A stretch of DNA of 64,000 bases. Source: Alphaproteobacteria bacterium (GTDB lineage Bacteria; Pseudomonadota; Alphaproteobacteria; UBA2966). The stretch lies in the NCBI GenBank assembly GCA_018650465.1, contig JABIFY010000007.1:28122-92121 (forward strand). Direction: 5' to 3'. A program made the translations under genes and the position numbers. Below are positions 45,149-57,020 of this stretch, one piece after another. The notes under the pieces were generated by a model. That model was given only the letters and a program-made list of their open reading frames with translations. It was not told the DNA's origin and made no database searches. Position 1 is the stretch's first letter, and every line of letters starts with the position of its first letter.

Positions 45149-45871
45149 TTAATCTCGCTGACCAAAGAGATGCATCAACATGATGAACAGGTTGATGAAA
45201 TCAAGGTACAATGTCAGGGCACCCATGATGGCCTTTTTATTCGACACTTCACTGCTGTCCGCTTCAAGATACATCTGGCGGATTTTTTGCGTGTCGTAGG
45301 CTGTCAGGCCAACAAAGACCAGAACGCCAATAACAGAAATCGCAAAGTGCAGGGCTGAAGAGGCCAGGAAAATGTTCACAACGCTGGCGATAATGATGCC
45401 GATCAGGCCCATCATCAGCAAAGAGCCGAACTTCGTCAGGTCCTTCTTGGTGGTATAGCCATAGAGGCTCATGGCACCGAAGGTACCTGCCGTGATGAAG
45501 AATACGCGGGCAACACTGGCACCTGTGTATTGCAACAAAATCGATGACAGCGAGATGCCCATCAAACCGGCGAAAATCCAGAACACTGTCTGGGCCGTTG
45601 AGGATTTCATGGTCGCAATTTTGGCACTGAGAAAAAAGACAAGACCAATGGGAGCCAGGATAAACAGCCAGACAAGGCCACTGCCAAAAATGACTTGCTG
45701 CAAGGCCGGGGTCGTTGCGACTGCAAAGGCGACGATGCCCGACAAGGCCAGGGCTGAACCCATATAGTTGTAGACCTTGAGCATATAACTGCGCAGGCCC
45801 TCATCAATGTTTTGTTGTGTCGCAGCGCCCGCTGCATTCATCGACAGGCGTGCTTTGGTATCCATTGCCAT
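45149..45871 (-). CDS. Bax inhibitor-1 / YccA family membrane protein
   Basis: Seven-helix membrane protein of 240 aa of the BI-1 (TMBIM) family, which contains proton-gated calcium leak channels and FtsH modulators. Residues LRSYMLKVYNYMGSALALSG, FFLSAKIATMKSSTAQTVFW and LVFVGLTAYDTQKIRQMYLE with the conserved late Asp are present; the final helix ends in YLDFINLFIMLMHLFGQRD. Start at 45871 has gggag 6 bases upstream. Transcribed alone, ending at the shared terminator. Confidence 0.92.
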   Translation of the reverse strand: MAMDTKARLSMNAAGAATQQNIDEGLRSYMLKVYNYMGSALALSGIVAFAVATTPALQQVIFGSGLVWLFILAPIGLVFFLSAKIATMKSSTAQTVFWIFAGLMGISLSSILLQYTGASVARVFFITAGTFGAMSLYGYTTKKDLTKFGSLLMMGLIGIIIASVVNIFLASSALHFAISVIGVLVFVGLTAYDTQKIRQMYLEADSSEVSNKKAIMGALTLYLDFINLFIMLMHLFGQRD

Positions 45872-45960
45872 TATTTGCTCCCGTGGCGTTCAAATTTGTT
45901 TGTAGCGGCAAATATCGTTACTTTTGCATGGAATTTCAAGGGTTACCCACGCAACTTCCC

Positions 45961-48510
45961 CTAAACATGGCGCAGAACTGTGGCAGCTTTTTGTCCAAGC
46001 GCCCGCCAGGTGCCAATAAATCCAAGGGCAATCGTCAGCACAATGCCACCCCCAGCTGTCAAACCCGCAGCCACAGGCAGGAATACCCATTCTCCCGCCA
46101 TGGAAAAGGTCATCACGGTCCAGGCGGCTGTGGTGCCAACAAATGTGGCCAATATGGCGGTGGCCCCGCCCAGCAAGGCATATTCAATCAGGTAGGCGCG
46201 GGCCACATCGCGACGGGTTGCCCCCAGCACCTTCAGGATCACACTATCATAGACCCGCCTCGAATGGCCTGCCGCCAGGGCACCGGCCAGCACCAGAATA
46301 CCGGCGATCACCGTCACCAAAGCCGAGGCCCGGATGGCCGATGAAATACGATCAAACATGGCCGTCACCGTGTCCAGCACATCGCCGACGCGAATTGCCG
46401 AGACATTGGGCAATGCCTTGCTGACGTTATCCCTTAAGCTGGTTTCCAGGTCTTTTGGGGCGCTGGCCGTGGCGATATGAACTTGCGGTGCACTTTCCAG
46501 GGCACCAGGAGCAAAGATCACGGCAAAATTCAGGCGCATGGTGGTCCAGTCGATTTTGCGCAAATTGGCCACCCGCGCCTGCATCTTGCGCCCGAGAATA
46601 TTAAAGGTGACGGTGTCATCGACCTTGATATCGAGTTGCTCTCCAACGTGGGTGCCCAGGGAAATCAGCGGCGGTCCGGCATAATCCAGCGGCCACCAGG
46701 CCCCGTCTGTCAGTTCCGTATTCTCGGGCATTTCAGCCATATAACTAAAGCCCAATTCATTGTGGGCAAACCAGCCGCCGTCTTTTTCCACCGGAATGGT
46801 ATCGGCGTTGAGACCTTTGATCTTTGCCACCCGCCCGCGCAACATGGGCACGCGCTGGATCAACTCGCCCCCATCGATGCCGGCGACTGTCGCCTCGAAA
46901 GTTGCGACCTGGTCGGGCTGGATATCGATAAAGAAAAAAGACGGGGCGCGTTCCGGGATGCGGCTTTGAACCTGGCGATTAAGATTGCCCTCAATCAGCG
47001 CGATGGTGACCAGTACCGTCAGGCCCGCCCCCATGGAAATCACCACACCCGCCGTCGGTGCACCAGGGCGCACCAGATTGGACATGGCCAGGCGCAAACC
47101 TGGTTTGCGTGACCGCGGCAAGCGCGCCAGCACCCAGATCAGGCTGCGGGCCAAAAACCAGAAAGCCGACAAGGCAGCCAGGGTGGTCACCACAAACCAT
47201 TGCGAAAGGCGCGCGTTATCGCCGGTCGTCAGGGCCAGCACAACCAACAAAACGGCGGCGATGGCCAGCATCAGGGTATCGCGCAAGGGCGGCCACTTGC
47301 GCTGACCCCCGATGATATCGCGGAACAAACCGGCCGCGGGGACCTCACGCGCGCGGGCCAAAGGCCACAGGGCAAAGGCAAAAGCCGTCAGCACACCAAA
47401 GGCTGCCGCCCGTAACAAGGGCACAGGATACACAGAAATATCAGCCGCCACCGGCAGCTCACCTTCCAGCAGTCCCAAGGCAATCATGGGCAAGGCGGCC
47501 CCAAGCACCAGGCCGCCGACAATACCCAGCACAGCCAGCAAGCCAATTTCGATTAAATAAATGCGAAAGATCAAACCGCCCTCGGCCCCAAGGCACTTCA
47601 GGGTGGCGATGGTATCCGTGCGCCCGGCAAGATAGGCCTGCACCGCATTGCCCACACCGACGCCACCAATGATCAGGGCCGTCAGCCCCACCAGGGTCAG
47701 GAACAATCCAAGGCGATCCACAAAACGTTTGACCGACGGCTGAGCCGTTTTGACATCAGCGATACGCCAGGCCATGTCGGGGAAAGCCAGATCGATCTGC
47801 TCTCGCCGTTGTTTGACATCGGTTTCAGGGGCCAGGCGCATCCGGTAATTATGGCGCACCAAACTACCTCGCTGCATTAGCCCGGCAGCATCCAGCGTGT
47901 CATTATTTACCATCAGGCGCGGCCCGAGGGCAAAGGTGCCACTCACCCGGTCCGGCTCGCTCACCAGCACGGCGCGTAGTTCAACCTGGGTCTTGCCAAG
48001 ATCAAGCCGGTCACCAACCTTGACGCCAAGACGTGCCAGCAAGGCTGGTTCGGCAACGGCACCGCTTATGCCGTTTATGATCGCAAGGGCCGCCTCCAGG
48101 GACATGGCTGGTTCCAGGACCGCCGTGCCATAGAGGGGATAAGCGGCAGCGCCCGATGCCATGACAGCCTTCAGTTCCACCAGTGTCTGGCTGCCGCTCT
48201 TGTCTGATTGCGTGACGGGCACCCGCGCCATGGTTCGCAATTGGCGCACCAAACTGAGGGCCGTACTATGGTCTGCCAGCCAGCTGACCTGTTCCGCACT
48301 GGCGGCGCGACTGGACAGACGCACTTCCAAATCCGCACCAAGCAGGTTTCGCGCATTGCTGTCGATGCCTGCCCGAATGGCCGACCCCAGACTGCCCACC
48401 CCGGCAATGGCCGTCACGCCCAGGGTCAGACAGGCCAGAAAGATCCGGAACCCTTTCAGGCCGCCACGCAAATCCCGCAAGGCAAACCGGGCACTGAGAG
48501 GCAAGGTCAT
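45961..48510 (-). CDS. ABC-type exporter permease, FtsX-like (YbbP type)
   Basis: Large permease of 849 aa with two FtsX domains and ten membrane segments, of the YbbP/MacB-related group. The N-terminal helix (FRIFLACLTLGVTAIAGVGS) precedes a periplasmic MacB-PCD-like domain; FtsX core text includes GVGVGNAVQAYLAGRTDTIA, a central segment AMSNLVRPGAPTAGVVISMG, and a final VIAGILVLAGALAAGHSRRV. The ATPase gene lies 3 bp upstream on the same strand. The arylesterase neighbour matches E. coli ybbAP-tesA. The substrate is unknown, possibly lipophilic. Confidence 0.92.
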   Translation of the reverse strand: MTLPLSARFALRDLRGGLKGFRIFLACLTLGVTAIAGVGSLGSAIRAGIDSNARNLLGADLEVRLSSRAASAEQVSWLADHSTALSLVRQLRTMARVPVTQSDKSGSQTLVELKAVMASGAAAYPLYGTAVLEPAMSLEAALAIINGISGAVAEPALLARLGVKVGDRLDLGKTQVELRAVLVSEPDRVSGTFALGPRLMVNNDTLDAAGLMQRGSLVRHNYRMRLAPETDVKQRREQIDLAFPDMAWRIADVKTAQPSVKRFVDRLGLFLTLVGLTALIIGGVGVGNAVQAYLAGRTDTIATLKCLGAEGGLIFRIYLIEIGLLAVLGIVGGLVLGAALPMIALGLLEGELPVAADISVYPVPLLRAAAFGVLTAFAFALWPLARAREVPAAGLFRDIIGGQRKWPPLRDTLMLAIAAVLLVVLALTTGDNARLSQWFVVTTLAALSAFWFLARSLIWVLARLPRSRKPGLRLAMSNLVRPGAPTAGVVISMGAGLTVLVTIALIEGNLNRQVQSRIPERAPSFFFIDIQPDQVATFEATVAGIDGGELIQRVPMLRGRVAKIKGLNADTIPVEKDGGWFAHNELGFSYMAEMPENTELTDGAWWPLDYAGPPLISLGTHVGEQLDIKVDDTVTFNILGRKMQARVANLRKIDWTTMRLNFAVIFAPGALESAPQVHIATASAPKDLETSLRDNVSKALPNVSAIRVGDVLDTVTAMFDRISSAIRASALVTVIAGILVLAGALAAGHSRRVYDSVILKVLGATRRDVARAYLIEYALLGGATAILATFVGTTAAWTVMTFSMAGEWVFLPVAAGLTAGGGIVLTIALGFIGTWRALGQKAATVLRHV

Positions 48511-48513
48511 GGC

Positions 48514-49266
48514 TTAAACAGCCGCCAGGGAAACATCAGAACCACCGTTTTGCCCAAGGGTCGTGGTTTCAAGCTGGCCATCGGCCATGCGCACGACACG
48601 GTCGCAGCGATCAGCTACCTGATCATCATGGGTGATCAGCATCAAAGTCAGGTCACGGGCGCCGCGAATGCCGAACATAAGATCGATAATTGAAGCCCCG
48701 GTTTGACTGTCGAGATTGCCCGTGGGCTCGTCCGCCAGAATAAGATCAGGCTCGCCCACAAAGGCGCGGGCCAGGGCCACACGTTGTTGTTCGCCGCCCG
48801 ATAACTGGGTTGGATAATGGGTCAGACGGTCTTCCAACCCCACGTCGGCGAGGCTGGCGCGGGCCTGATCAAAGGCATCTGCATAACCTGCCAGTTCCAG
48901 CGGCACGGCGACATTCTCCAGCGCCGTCATGGTCGGGATCAAATGGAAAGACTGAAATACAATGCCCACATGCTTACGGCGAAACAGGGCCAACCGGTCT
49001 TCGCTCAGTTGCCCCAGGTCCTTCCCGGCGACTTCAACCCGGCCACTGGAGGGTCGTTCCAGCCCGGCCGTCACAGCCAGCATGGTGGACTTTCCCGAGC
49101 CAGAAGGCCCGACAACCCCCAGGGTTTCGCCACGCCTGATTTGCAGATCAACACCGCGCAAGATATTGACGGCACCTGCCCCACTATCCAGGGTAAGATG
49201 TAAATCCTGCAAATTCACCAGCGCCTCACCTGAAACCCCTAAAGCCTCTGAAGCCCCTGAAGACAT
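48514..49266 (-). CDS. ABC transporter ATP-binding protein, YbbA type
   Basis: ATPase partner of the FtsX-like permease, about 250 aa. Walker A is [21 protein letters not shown]-loop [19 protein letters not shown], signature [16 protein letters not shown], Walker [18 protein letters not shown] and H-loop [11 protein letters not shown] at 49266 or 49272; the first overlaps the start codon of the divergent arylesterase, whose ATG is 49265-49267. The permease follows 3 bp downstream, so translation is coupled. Confidence 0.93.
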   Translation of the reverse strand: MSSGASEALGVSGEALVNLQDLHLTLDSGAGAVNILRGVDLQIRRGETLGVVGPSGSGKSTMLAVTAGLERPSSGRVEVAGKDLGQLSEDRLALFRRKHVGIVFQSFHLIPTMTALENVAVPLELAGYADAFDQARASLADVGLEDRLTHYPTQLSGGEQQRVALARAFVGEPDLILADEPTGNLDSQTGASIIDLMFGIRGARDLTLMLITHDDQVADRCDRVVRMADGQLETTTLGQNGGSDVSLAAV

Positions 49267-49987
49267 GTCCATATTGAATAAAATCCTGTGTGCCCGACCA
49301 AGCGTTCCCCAACATATAGGAAGGCCGGGGCCACAAGCCAATCACCTGAGGATTCTTTTTGTGCTTGGCATATTGCTCGCGGGACTGTTTCCCGCATCGG
49401 TAGCCCGTGCTGAAACCCCTGTCATCGTCGCCTTTGGCGACAGCATCACCGCTGGCCTCGGCGTGCAAGAACAGGAAGCCTGGCCCTATGTGGCGCAAAA
49501 AATGCTGGCCGACAAAGGCAGCAAAGTGACGATTGTGAATGCTGGTGTTTCCGGCGACACCACCGCTGGCGGCAAGGCCCGCCTCGCCTGGTCATTGGAT
49601 GGAGCCGATCTCAAACCGGGATTTGCTGTTGTCGCCCTGGGTGGCAACGACGCCTTGCGCGCCCTGACACCGGAAAATTCATTTCAAAATCTGGACGCGA
49701 TAATCACCGCCCTGAAGAAACGCGGCATGCCGGTGCTGCTGGCAGGCATGCTGGCCCCGCCCAATCTTGGTGAAGACTTTGGCCAAAAATTTCAGGCTGT
49801 CTACACCCGCTTGGCCGACAAACACCAAATCCTGCTTTATCCCTTTTTACTGGAGGGCGTTGCCGGCATCGCCAACCTGAACCAACATGACGGCATTCAC
49901 CCCACGGCAGAAGGCCAGCGCATTATTGCACAAAAGATACTGCCGTATCTTGAAGCTTTGCTGGCAGGCAAACGTGCGCCGGAATAG
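49265..49987 (+). CDS. Arylesterase / SGNH hydrolase (TesA-like)
   Basis: Periplasmic SGNH-fold esterase of 240 aa, related to E. coli TesA (thioesterase I, protease I). The signal segment is ILFVLGILLAGLFPASVARA. Block I is VIVAFGDSITAGLGVQEQEA with the nucleophile Ser, block III is VVALGGNDALRAL with Gly-x-Asn, and block V is DGIHPTAEGQRIIAQ with Asp-x-x-His. It shares its start region with the divergent ABC ATPase, so each gene's promoter must lie within the other's coding sequence. ThpR follows 26 bp downstream. Confidence 0.92.
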   Translation: MSILNKILCARPSVPQHIGRPGPQANHLRILFVLGILLAGLFPASVARAETPVIVAFGDSITAGLGVQEQEAWPYVAQKMLADKGSKVTIVNAGVSGDTTAGGKARLAWSLDGADLKPGFAVVALGGNDALRALTPENSFQNLDAIITALKKRGMPVLLAGMLAPPNLGEDFGQKFQAVYTRLADKHQILLYPFLLEGVAGIANLNQHDGIHPTAEGQRIIAQKILPYLEALLAGKRAPE

Positions 49988-50013
49988 AGACTGATTTTAA
50001 GGAGGGGGCTGTC

Positions 50014-50550
50014 ATGATCCGACTGTTTGTGGCCGTTGACTTGCCATTGGATGTCCGCGAACGCCTGCATCAAATGGGCGGTGGGGTGCCGGGTGCCCGC
50101 TGGCTGGACGTGGAAAAGCTGCATCTGACTGTGCGCTTCATTGGTGACGTCCCCGAGGATCAAGCCCGCGACTCGATTGCCGAACTGGCTGAAATTGACT
50201 TCCCGGCTTTTGATCTGACATTGGACAGCGTCGGTTGTTTCGGCGAAGGTCGCAAGACACGCATCCTGTGGGCCGGTATCCAACCCAGCCCGGAACTGCT
50301 AGCCCTGAAGTCAAAACTCGACGTCGCCCTGACCCGCGCCGGTGTCGATGCCGACCGCCACCACAAGTTCAGCCCCCATATCACCCTTGCCCGCTTGCGC
50401 CATCCCCCGCCCGACCGTGTCATCCAGTGGCTGCAATCCTGCGCCGGATTTTACGCCGGGCCGGTTACCGTCGACCATTTCACGCTTTATTCCAGTGACG
50501 GTCATACCTACCGGGTTGAGCAGGCATTCGGCCTGGCTCAACCTGGTTAA
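50014..50550 (+). CDS. thpR: RNA 2',3'-cyclic phosphodiesterase
   Basis: 2H phosphoesterase of 178 aa, opens 2',3'-cyclic phosphates on RNA. Both His-x-Thr-x motifs are intact: LHLTVRFIGDVPED and FSPHITLARLRHPP. The N-terminal MIRLFVAVDLPLDVRERLHQ and the VDHFTLYSSDGHTYRVEQAF segment are family-typical. ATG at 50014 has ggagggg 8 bases upstream. It follows the arylesterase by 26 bp and converges on the fructosamine kinase gene, 14 bp away. Confidence 0.94.
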   Translation: MIRLFVAVDLPLDVRERLHQMGGGVPGARWLDVEKLHLTVRFIGDVPEDQARDSIAELAEIDFPAFDLTLDSVGCFGEGRKTRILWAGIQPSPELLALKSKLDVALTRAGVDADRHHKFSPHITLARLRHPPPDRVIQWLQSCAGFYAGPVTVDHFTLYSSDGHTYRVEQAFGLAQPG

Positions 50551-50564
50551 ACATCTAAACCTGG

Positions 50565-51416
50565 CTAAACCCCGAACTTTTTCAAAACCATATCGACGGA
50601 ACCTACATAGCTGCCGCCAAATAGATGCACGTGGACCAATAAAGGATAGAGGTTATAGATATCTCGGCGGACTTCGAAAAAATCTGGTTCCAGCGGGCGG
50701 TGCATTTGATAGCAGGTGAAGAATAATTTATCGAAGGTGTTGAACAGGGTTGAGAAGGCCAGTTCAATTTCGGCATCGGCATAATAGATGGCGGGGTCGA
50801 TGAAGGCGCTGACATGGTTGTCTTTGGCCATGATGTTACCGCCCCAGAGATCGCCATGGATCAGAGATGGTTTGCTTGTGGCCGGCAAAAATTCAGCCAG
50901 GCGGCTGCCAAGTTTTTCGACGCGGTCATAGATATCACCCGGCAACTTTCCGGCATCACGCGCCTGGGCCGCCATATAAAGCAGGCGCTGATCGCGGAAA
51001 AATTCCAGCCAGGATTTTGTCGGCGGGTTGGGCTGGTGCAGACCACCGATCAGGGTATCGAATTCCAGGCCAAAGTTTTCAGCCGTCAGGTTATGCAAAG
51101 CGGCCAATAAATCGGCGGCATGCATTTCCGGCGCGTCCCCTTGCGCATTTTCGCCTTCGATGAATTCCAGCAACAATAAATTCTCTGCTGCAAACAAAAC
51201 TTCCGGTACGGGCAATTGTGAATTATCCCGCAGGTAAGCCAGCATGCGTCCTTCGATATTCAGATTGCTCCCATCTTCGCCCAACTTGGCAACGATCCGG
51301 CTGCCATCAGCAAAATCGAGACGACAGACGTCGCCCACACTGCCACCCGCCAGCTTGGTCAGGGACGTGGGGCGTTGGCCGGTTATCTGTTCGACAATAT
51401 CTTCCAGCGACGTCAT
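50565..51416 (-). CDS. Fructosamine/ketosamine-3-kinase family protein
   Basis: Predicted sugar-amine kinase of 283 aa that would phosphorylate glycated lysines or ribulosamine to trigger deglycation. Text includes KLAGGSVGDVCRLDFADGSR, an ATP-binding Lys in RIVAKLG, and the kinase loop PSLIHGDLWGGNIMAKDN with the catalytic Asp, then AFIDPAIYYADAEIELAF. It overlaps the stop of the tyrosine phosphatase by 4 bp (ATGA). In many bacteria ketosamine kinases are adjacent to low-molecular-weight phosphatases, which may finish deglycation, as here. Confidence 0.92.
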   Translation of the reverse strand: MTSLEDIVEQITGQRPTSLTKLAGGSVGDVCRLDFADGSRIVAKLGEDGSNLNIEGRMLAYLRDNSQLPVPEVLFAAENLLLLEFIEGENAQGDAPEMHAADLLAALHNLTAENFGLEFDTLIGGLHQPNPPTKSWLEFFRDQRLLYMAAQARDAGKLPGDIYDRVEKLGSRLAEFLPATSKPSLIHGDLWGGNIMAKDNHVSAFIDPAIYYADAEIELAFSTLFNTFDKLFFTCYQMHRPLEPDFFEVRRDIYNLYPLLVHVHLFGGSYVGSVDMVLKKFGV

Positions 51417-51895
51417 GTCAGTTTCCCCGATGCCTGTATATCGGCCAGCAACCCATGGGACGCGGCTTCGATCATATCCAGCACGGTCTCGAAACCGTTG
51501 CCTTCACCGTAATAGGGATCCGGCACATCATTCTCGGTCAACTGCGGTGCGAAGGTTAAGAACTTTGCCAGACGTGCCCGCACATCTTCTGAGTATGTCG
51601 ATTTCAGGAAGCGCATGTTTTCATCGTCCATGGCGAGAACATAGTCATTGCTTTCATAATCTGCGGCCTTGAACTGCCGGGCGCGTTGGGCCCTGATATC
51701 GATCCCGCGCCTTAAAGCAGCCTCGATAGACCGTGGATCAGGTGGATTGCCCACATGCCAGCCATGGGTGCCGGCCGAGGCCACATCGATGTGGTCGACC
51801 AGTTTTTCCCGCGCAATCAGTTCCCGGAACACACCTTCCGCCGAAGGTGAGCGACAAATATTTCCGGTACAGACGAACAACACTGCAATGACCAC
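51413..51895 (-). CDS. Low-molecular-weight protein-tyrosine-phosphatase
   Basis: Phosphatase of about 160 aa. The P-loop is VLFVCTGNICRSPSAEGVFR, with Cys and Arg of C-x5-R-S, and the general acid Asp is in ENDVPDPYYGEGNGFETVLD. GTG at 51895 is preferred because agggggaacaa precedes it; a GTG or ATG further upstream would be off-family. Coupled to the fructosamine kinase by a 4-bp overlap. This pairing suggests it dephosphorylates sugar-phosphate adducts rather than proteins. Confidence 0.92.
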   Translation of the reverse strand: MVIAVLFVCTGNICRSPSAEGVFRELIAREKLVDHIDVASAGTHGWHVGNPPDPRSIEAALRRGIDIRAQRARQFKAADYESNDYVLAMDDENMRFLKSTYSEDVRARLAKFLTFAPQLTENDVPDPYYGEGNGFETVLDMIEAASHGLLADIQASGKLT

Positions 51896-51971
51896 TTGTT
51901 CCCCCTCGCCCAATAATTTTTAATCAAACCATTCTTCTTTACGGAGATTATCAATTTATGAAGATTACCAT

Positions 51972-52712
51972 ATGGGTGTTTTCACGATGACACAAAATTC
52001 GGGACCTTCAAATTCAAGACGTTCCATTGTTATCCTGACCGGGGCCGGTATTTCGGCTGAAAGTGGACTGGGTACCTTTCGCGACAAAGACGGCATCTGG
52101 ACCAGGGTTAATCTGGAAGACGTGGCGACGCCGGAAGGCTTTGCCCGTGATCCCGTGATGGTGCATGACTTTTACAATGCCCGCCGCCAGAACCTGCAAG
52201 ATGCCGAACCGAACGACGCCCACAAGGCCCTGGCGCGGCTGGAAGCTGAATTTGATGGCGAGGTTTTGATCGTGACGCAAAATGTCGACGACCTGCATGA
52301 AAAAGGCGGTGCCAAAAACATCATCCACATGCATGGTGAATTGTTGAAAATACGCTGCGGTAACTGTGGCCATGTCTGTGTCTGGCTGGAAGACATCAGC
52401 CTGGAGACCCCCTGCCCGGTTTGCAAGACATCACATTATTTGCGCCCCCATGTGGTCTGGTTTGGTGAAATGCCCTTTGAAATGGGGCGTATTGATGCAG
52501 CGCTGACGACATGCGACCTGTTTCTATCCATCGGCACCTCGGGCAATGTTTATCCAGCGGCGGGTTATGTGGCGCAAATCCGCGAGATGGGCCGGGCCCG
52601 TTCCGTGGAACTGAACCTGGAACCGTCCGAGGGTGCGACGATGTTTGACGACTGCATCAACGGCCCCGCCACAGAGATCGTGCCCGCCTTTGTTGATCAA
52701 ATTTTGACCTGA
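51972..52712 (+). CDS. cobB: NAD-dependent protein deacylase (CobB-type sirtuin)
   Basis: Sirtuin of 246 aa. The NAD motif is VILTGAGISAESGLGTFRDK; the catalytic His is in IHMHGELLKIRC; TQNVDDLHEKGG is intact. A zinc site is formed by CGNC and CPVC. Tyr and Arg in DFYNARRQN correspond to the residues that let class III sirtuins bind succinyl and malonyl groups, so both deacetylase and desuccinylase activity are likely. ATG at 51987 (MTQNSG) is an alternative start. A substrate relevant here could be acetylated acyl-CoA synthetases. Confidence 0.94.
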   Translation: MGVFTMTQNSGPSNSRRSIVILTGAGISAESGLGTFRDKDGIWTRVNLEDVATPEGFARDPVMVHDFYNARRQNLQDAEPNDAHKALARLEAEFDGEVLIVTQNVDDLHEKGGAKNIIHMHGELLKIRCGNCGHVCVWLEDISLETPCPVCKTSHYLRPHVVWFGEMPFEMGRIDAALTTCDLFLSIGTSGNVYPAAGYVAQIREMGRARSVELNLEPSEGATMFDDCINGPATEIVPAFVDQILT

Positions 52713-52764
52713 AACAACAAATCCCCTTGCAATTCAGGTCCCGATTTACGATCTTCAATGTTGT

Positions 52765-55363
<2,599 letters not shown>

Positions 55364-55371
<8 letters not shown>

Positions 55372-55837
55372 CGGATCAGACGAGACGCCCGACAAGTCAC
55401 CAGACCTGGCACCAGACCTGGCTAAGGAACAGCCCCCCGATCCAGGCGGCAAACTGCGCATTGATCGCTGGCTCTGGTTTGCCCGGTTTTTCAAAACCCG
55501 TTCCATCGCGTCTCGTCTTGGCGCCTCCCGCAAAATTCGCGTCGACGGCAATGTCATTGCCAAGGCCAGCCAGACCGTAACCGTTGGCAATGTGCTGACA
55601 TTTCCACAAGGTCGGATCATCCGGACTGTGCAAATCCTGGCCCTGGGAGATCGCCGTGGCCCCGCCACCGAAGCCCAGGCTTTGTATGAAGATTTGGCTC
55701 CACCGGAACTGAACCAGCCCTTGTCCAAAAGACGCGGCCCCCTGGAAGGCTCTCCGGCCCGTCGGGAGCCCGGTGCTGGCAGACCCACAAAAGCCGACCG
55801 ACGCGCCATGGAACGGTTTCTGGCCGAGGATGATTAG
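55364..55837 (+). CDS. S4-domain RNA-binding protein (Hsp15/HslR-like)
   Basis: RNA-binding protein of 157 aa. After a Pro/Asp-rich N-terminus the S4 domain begins LRIDRWLWFARFFKTRSIAS and continues ASRKIRVDGNVIAKASQTVT with VGNVLTFPQGRIIRTVQILA. E. coli Hsp15 binds stalled 50S subunits carrying nascent chains. The C-terminal 40 residues are Arg/Pro/Gly-rich. It overlaps the helicase stop by 8 bp, so the two form an operon; a shared role in RNA or ribosome salvage is an inference. Confidence 0.9.
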
Positions 55838-55945
55838 AGTGTTGCGTTTGTTTGCTCCGCATATTTGCCTGGCCAACAGTTTTCGCTTAATGTGCCCGCC
55901 TTCTCTGCGGAAAACCCTTTCCTTACAAGTGACCTGAAATAACCA

Positions 55946-56407
55946 ATGCTGAAACGTATTAAATCCATACTCTCTGGCACCACCTCCCAGCCAGAAGCCG
56001 ATAAAGTAGAAGACGAACGCCAGATTGCAGCGGCGGCCTTGCTGGTCGAAGCCGCCACCCTGGATGATGTTTTTGATGATGACGAGCGCGCGACCATTGC
56101 CGCCGTGCTGGGCCAACATTTCGCCATAGATGCCGAGGCTTGCACTGCCTTGATCGAGGCCGCCGAAGAAGCCCAGGAAGAGTCAAATCACCTGCTGCGT
56201 TTCACCCGCACCATCAAGGACAGCTATTCACCAGAAGACCGCATCGAAATTATCGAAATGCTGTGGGAAGTGGCCTACGCCGACGGCGTTTTGCATGATT
56301 ATGAAGCAAATCTCTTGCGCCGGGTGGGCGGCTTGATCTACGTCTCGGACCAGGATCGAGGTGAGGCTCGCAAACGGGTATTGACGCGGATGGGACTTGA
56401 CGATTAA
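55946..56407 (+). CDS. TerB-family tellurite-resistance-like protein
   Basis: Cytoplasmic helical protein of 153 aa. The TerB-like domain: DERQIAAAALLVEAATLDDV with FDDDERATIAAVLGQHFAID, and RIEIIEMLWEVAYADGVLHD ending in the acidic YEANLLRRVGGLIYV. The acidic pairs probably bind metal. TerB-like proteins are widespread without tellurite phenotypes. It lies between the S4 gene and fdxA in the same direction, about 100 bp from each. Confidence 0.87.
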   Translation: MLKRIKSILSGTTSQPEADKVEDERQIAAAALLVEAATLDDVFDDDERATIAAVLGQHFAIDAEACTALIEAAEEAQEESNHLLRFTRTIKDSYSPEDRIEIIEMLWEVAYADGVLHDYEANLLRRVGGLIYVSDQDRGEARKRVLTRMGLDD

Positions 56408-56499
56408 GTCAACTGACAGATTTAATGAACGCCACCGCGCCCAAGCTCCGTTGTGGTATTTGACAAGATTAAATAACTATTGAATTACTGGAGAACCCG

Positions 56500-56838
56500 A
56501 TGACCTACGTTGTTATTGAAGGCTGCATCAAGTGTAAATACATGGATTGCATCGAAGTTTGCCCCGTAGATTGTTTCTACGAAGGCGAAAACATGGTGGT
56601 TATTCACCCCGATGAATGTATTGATTGTGGCGTTTGTGAGCCTGAATGCCCGCCTGAAGCGATCATTCCTGACACCGATGGTGATGTCGACAAATGGGTC
56701 GAGTTGAACCGTGAGTATGCCGAAAAATGGCCGAACATTACCCGCAAGGGCGATTCTCCTGCGGACGCAGAAGCGCACAAGGGCGTGGCCGATAAGTTCG
56801 AGAAGTTCTTCAGCGCCAATCCAGGCAAGGGCGATTAA
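56500..56838 (+). CDS. fdxA: Seven-iron ferredoxin FdxA
   Basis: Ferredoxin of 112 aa carrying a [3Fe-4S] and a [4Fe-4S] cluster. The cluster-binding Cys are visible in [20 protein letters not shown] and in [17 protein letters not shown]. It ends SANPGKGD. It shuttles low-potential electrons in the cytoplasm. ggagaacccg stands before the ATG. A strong terminator at 56901 closes the unit. Position between S4/TerB and carD is usual in alphaproteobacteria. Confidence 0.96.
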   Translation: MTYVVIEGCIKCKYMDCIEVCPVDCFYEGENMVVIHPDECIDCGVCEPECPPEAIIPDTDGDVDKWVELNREYAEKWPNITRKGDSPADAEAHKGVADKFEKFFSANPGKGD

Positions 56839-56900
56839 GGCCTCCTGAACCAGCTGTTTACCCGGGCGCGAAGTCACCCCCGGGTTGTTAGATCGACAAC

Positions 56901-56940
56901 AAACCTCTGCCTTCCTGACGAAGGCGGAGGTTTGTTTCGT
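56901..56940 (+). terminator. Rho-independent terminator after fdxA
   Basis: 14-bp stem aaacctctgccttc / gaaggcggaggttt with one G-U pair and a 5-base loop, then gtttcgtt. Lies 62 bp after the fdxA stop. Confidence 0.75.
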
Positions 56941-56952
56941 TCCGGCCCCCTT

Positions 56953-57020
56953 GGTCCAACACCAAAACGGGTCCAACACCAAAACGGGGCCGATACGAAA
57001 ATGGGTCCGATACGAAAAAC
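56953..57020 (+). repeat. Four tandem 17-bp repeats
   Basis: Consecutive units start at 56953, 56970, 56987 and 57004. Units 1 and 2 are identical (ggtccaacaccaaaacg); units 3 and 4 are variants (gggccgatacgaaaatg, ggtccgatacgaaaaac). Two sub-types in order suggest successive duplication. No coding function; possible binding array upstream of carD. Confidence 0.75.

Noticed and set aside
46477..47112. 211-codon open frame inside the FtsX-like permease gene on the opposite strand
   Set aside because: The permease frame has full family motifs throughout; this is a shadow frame.
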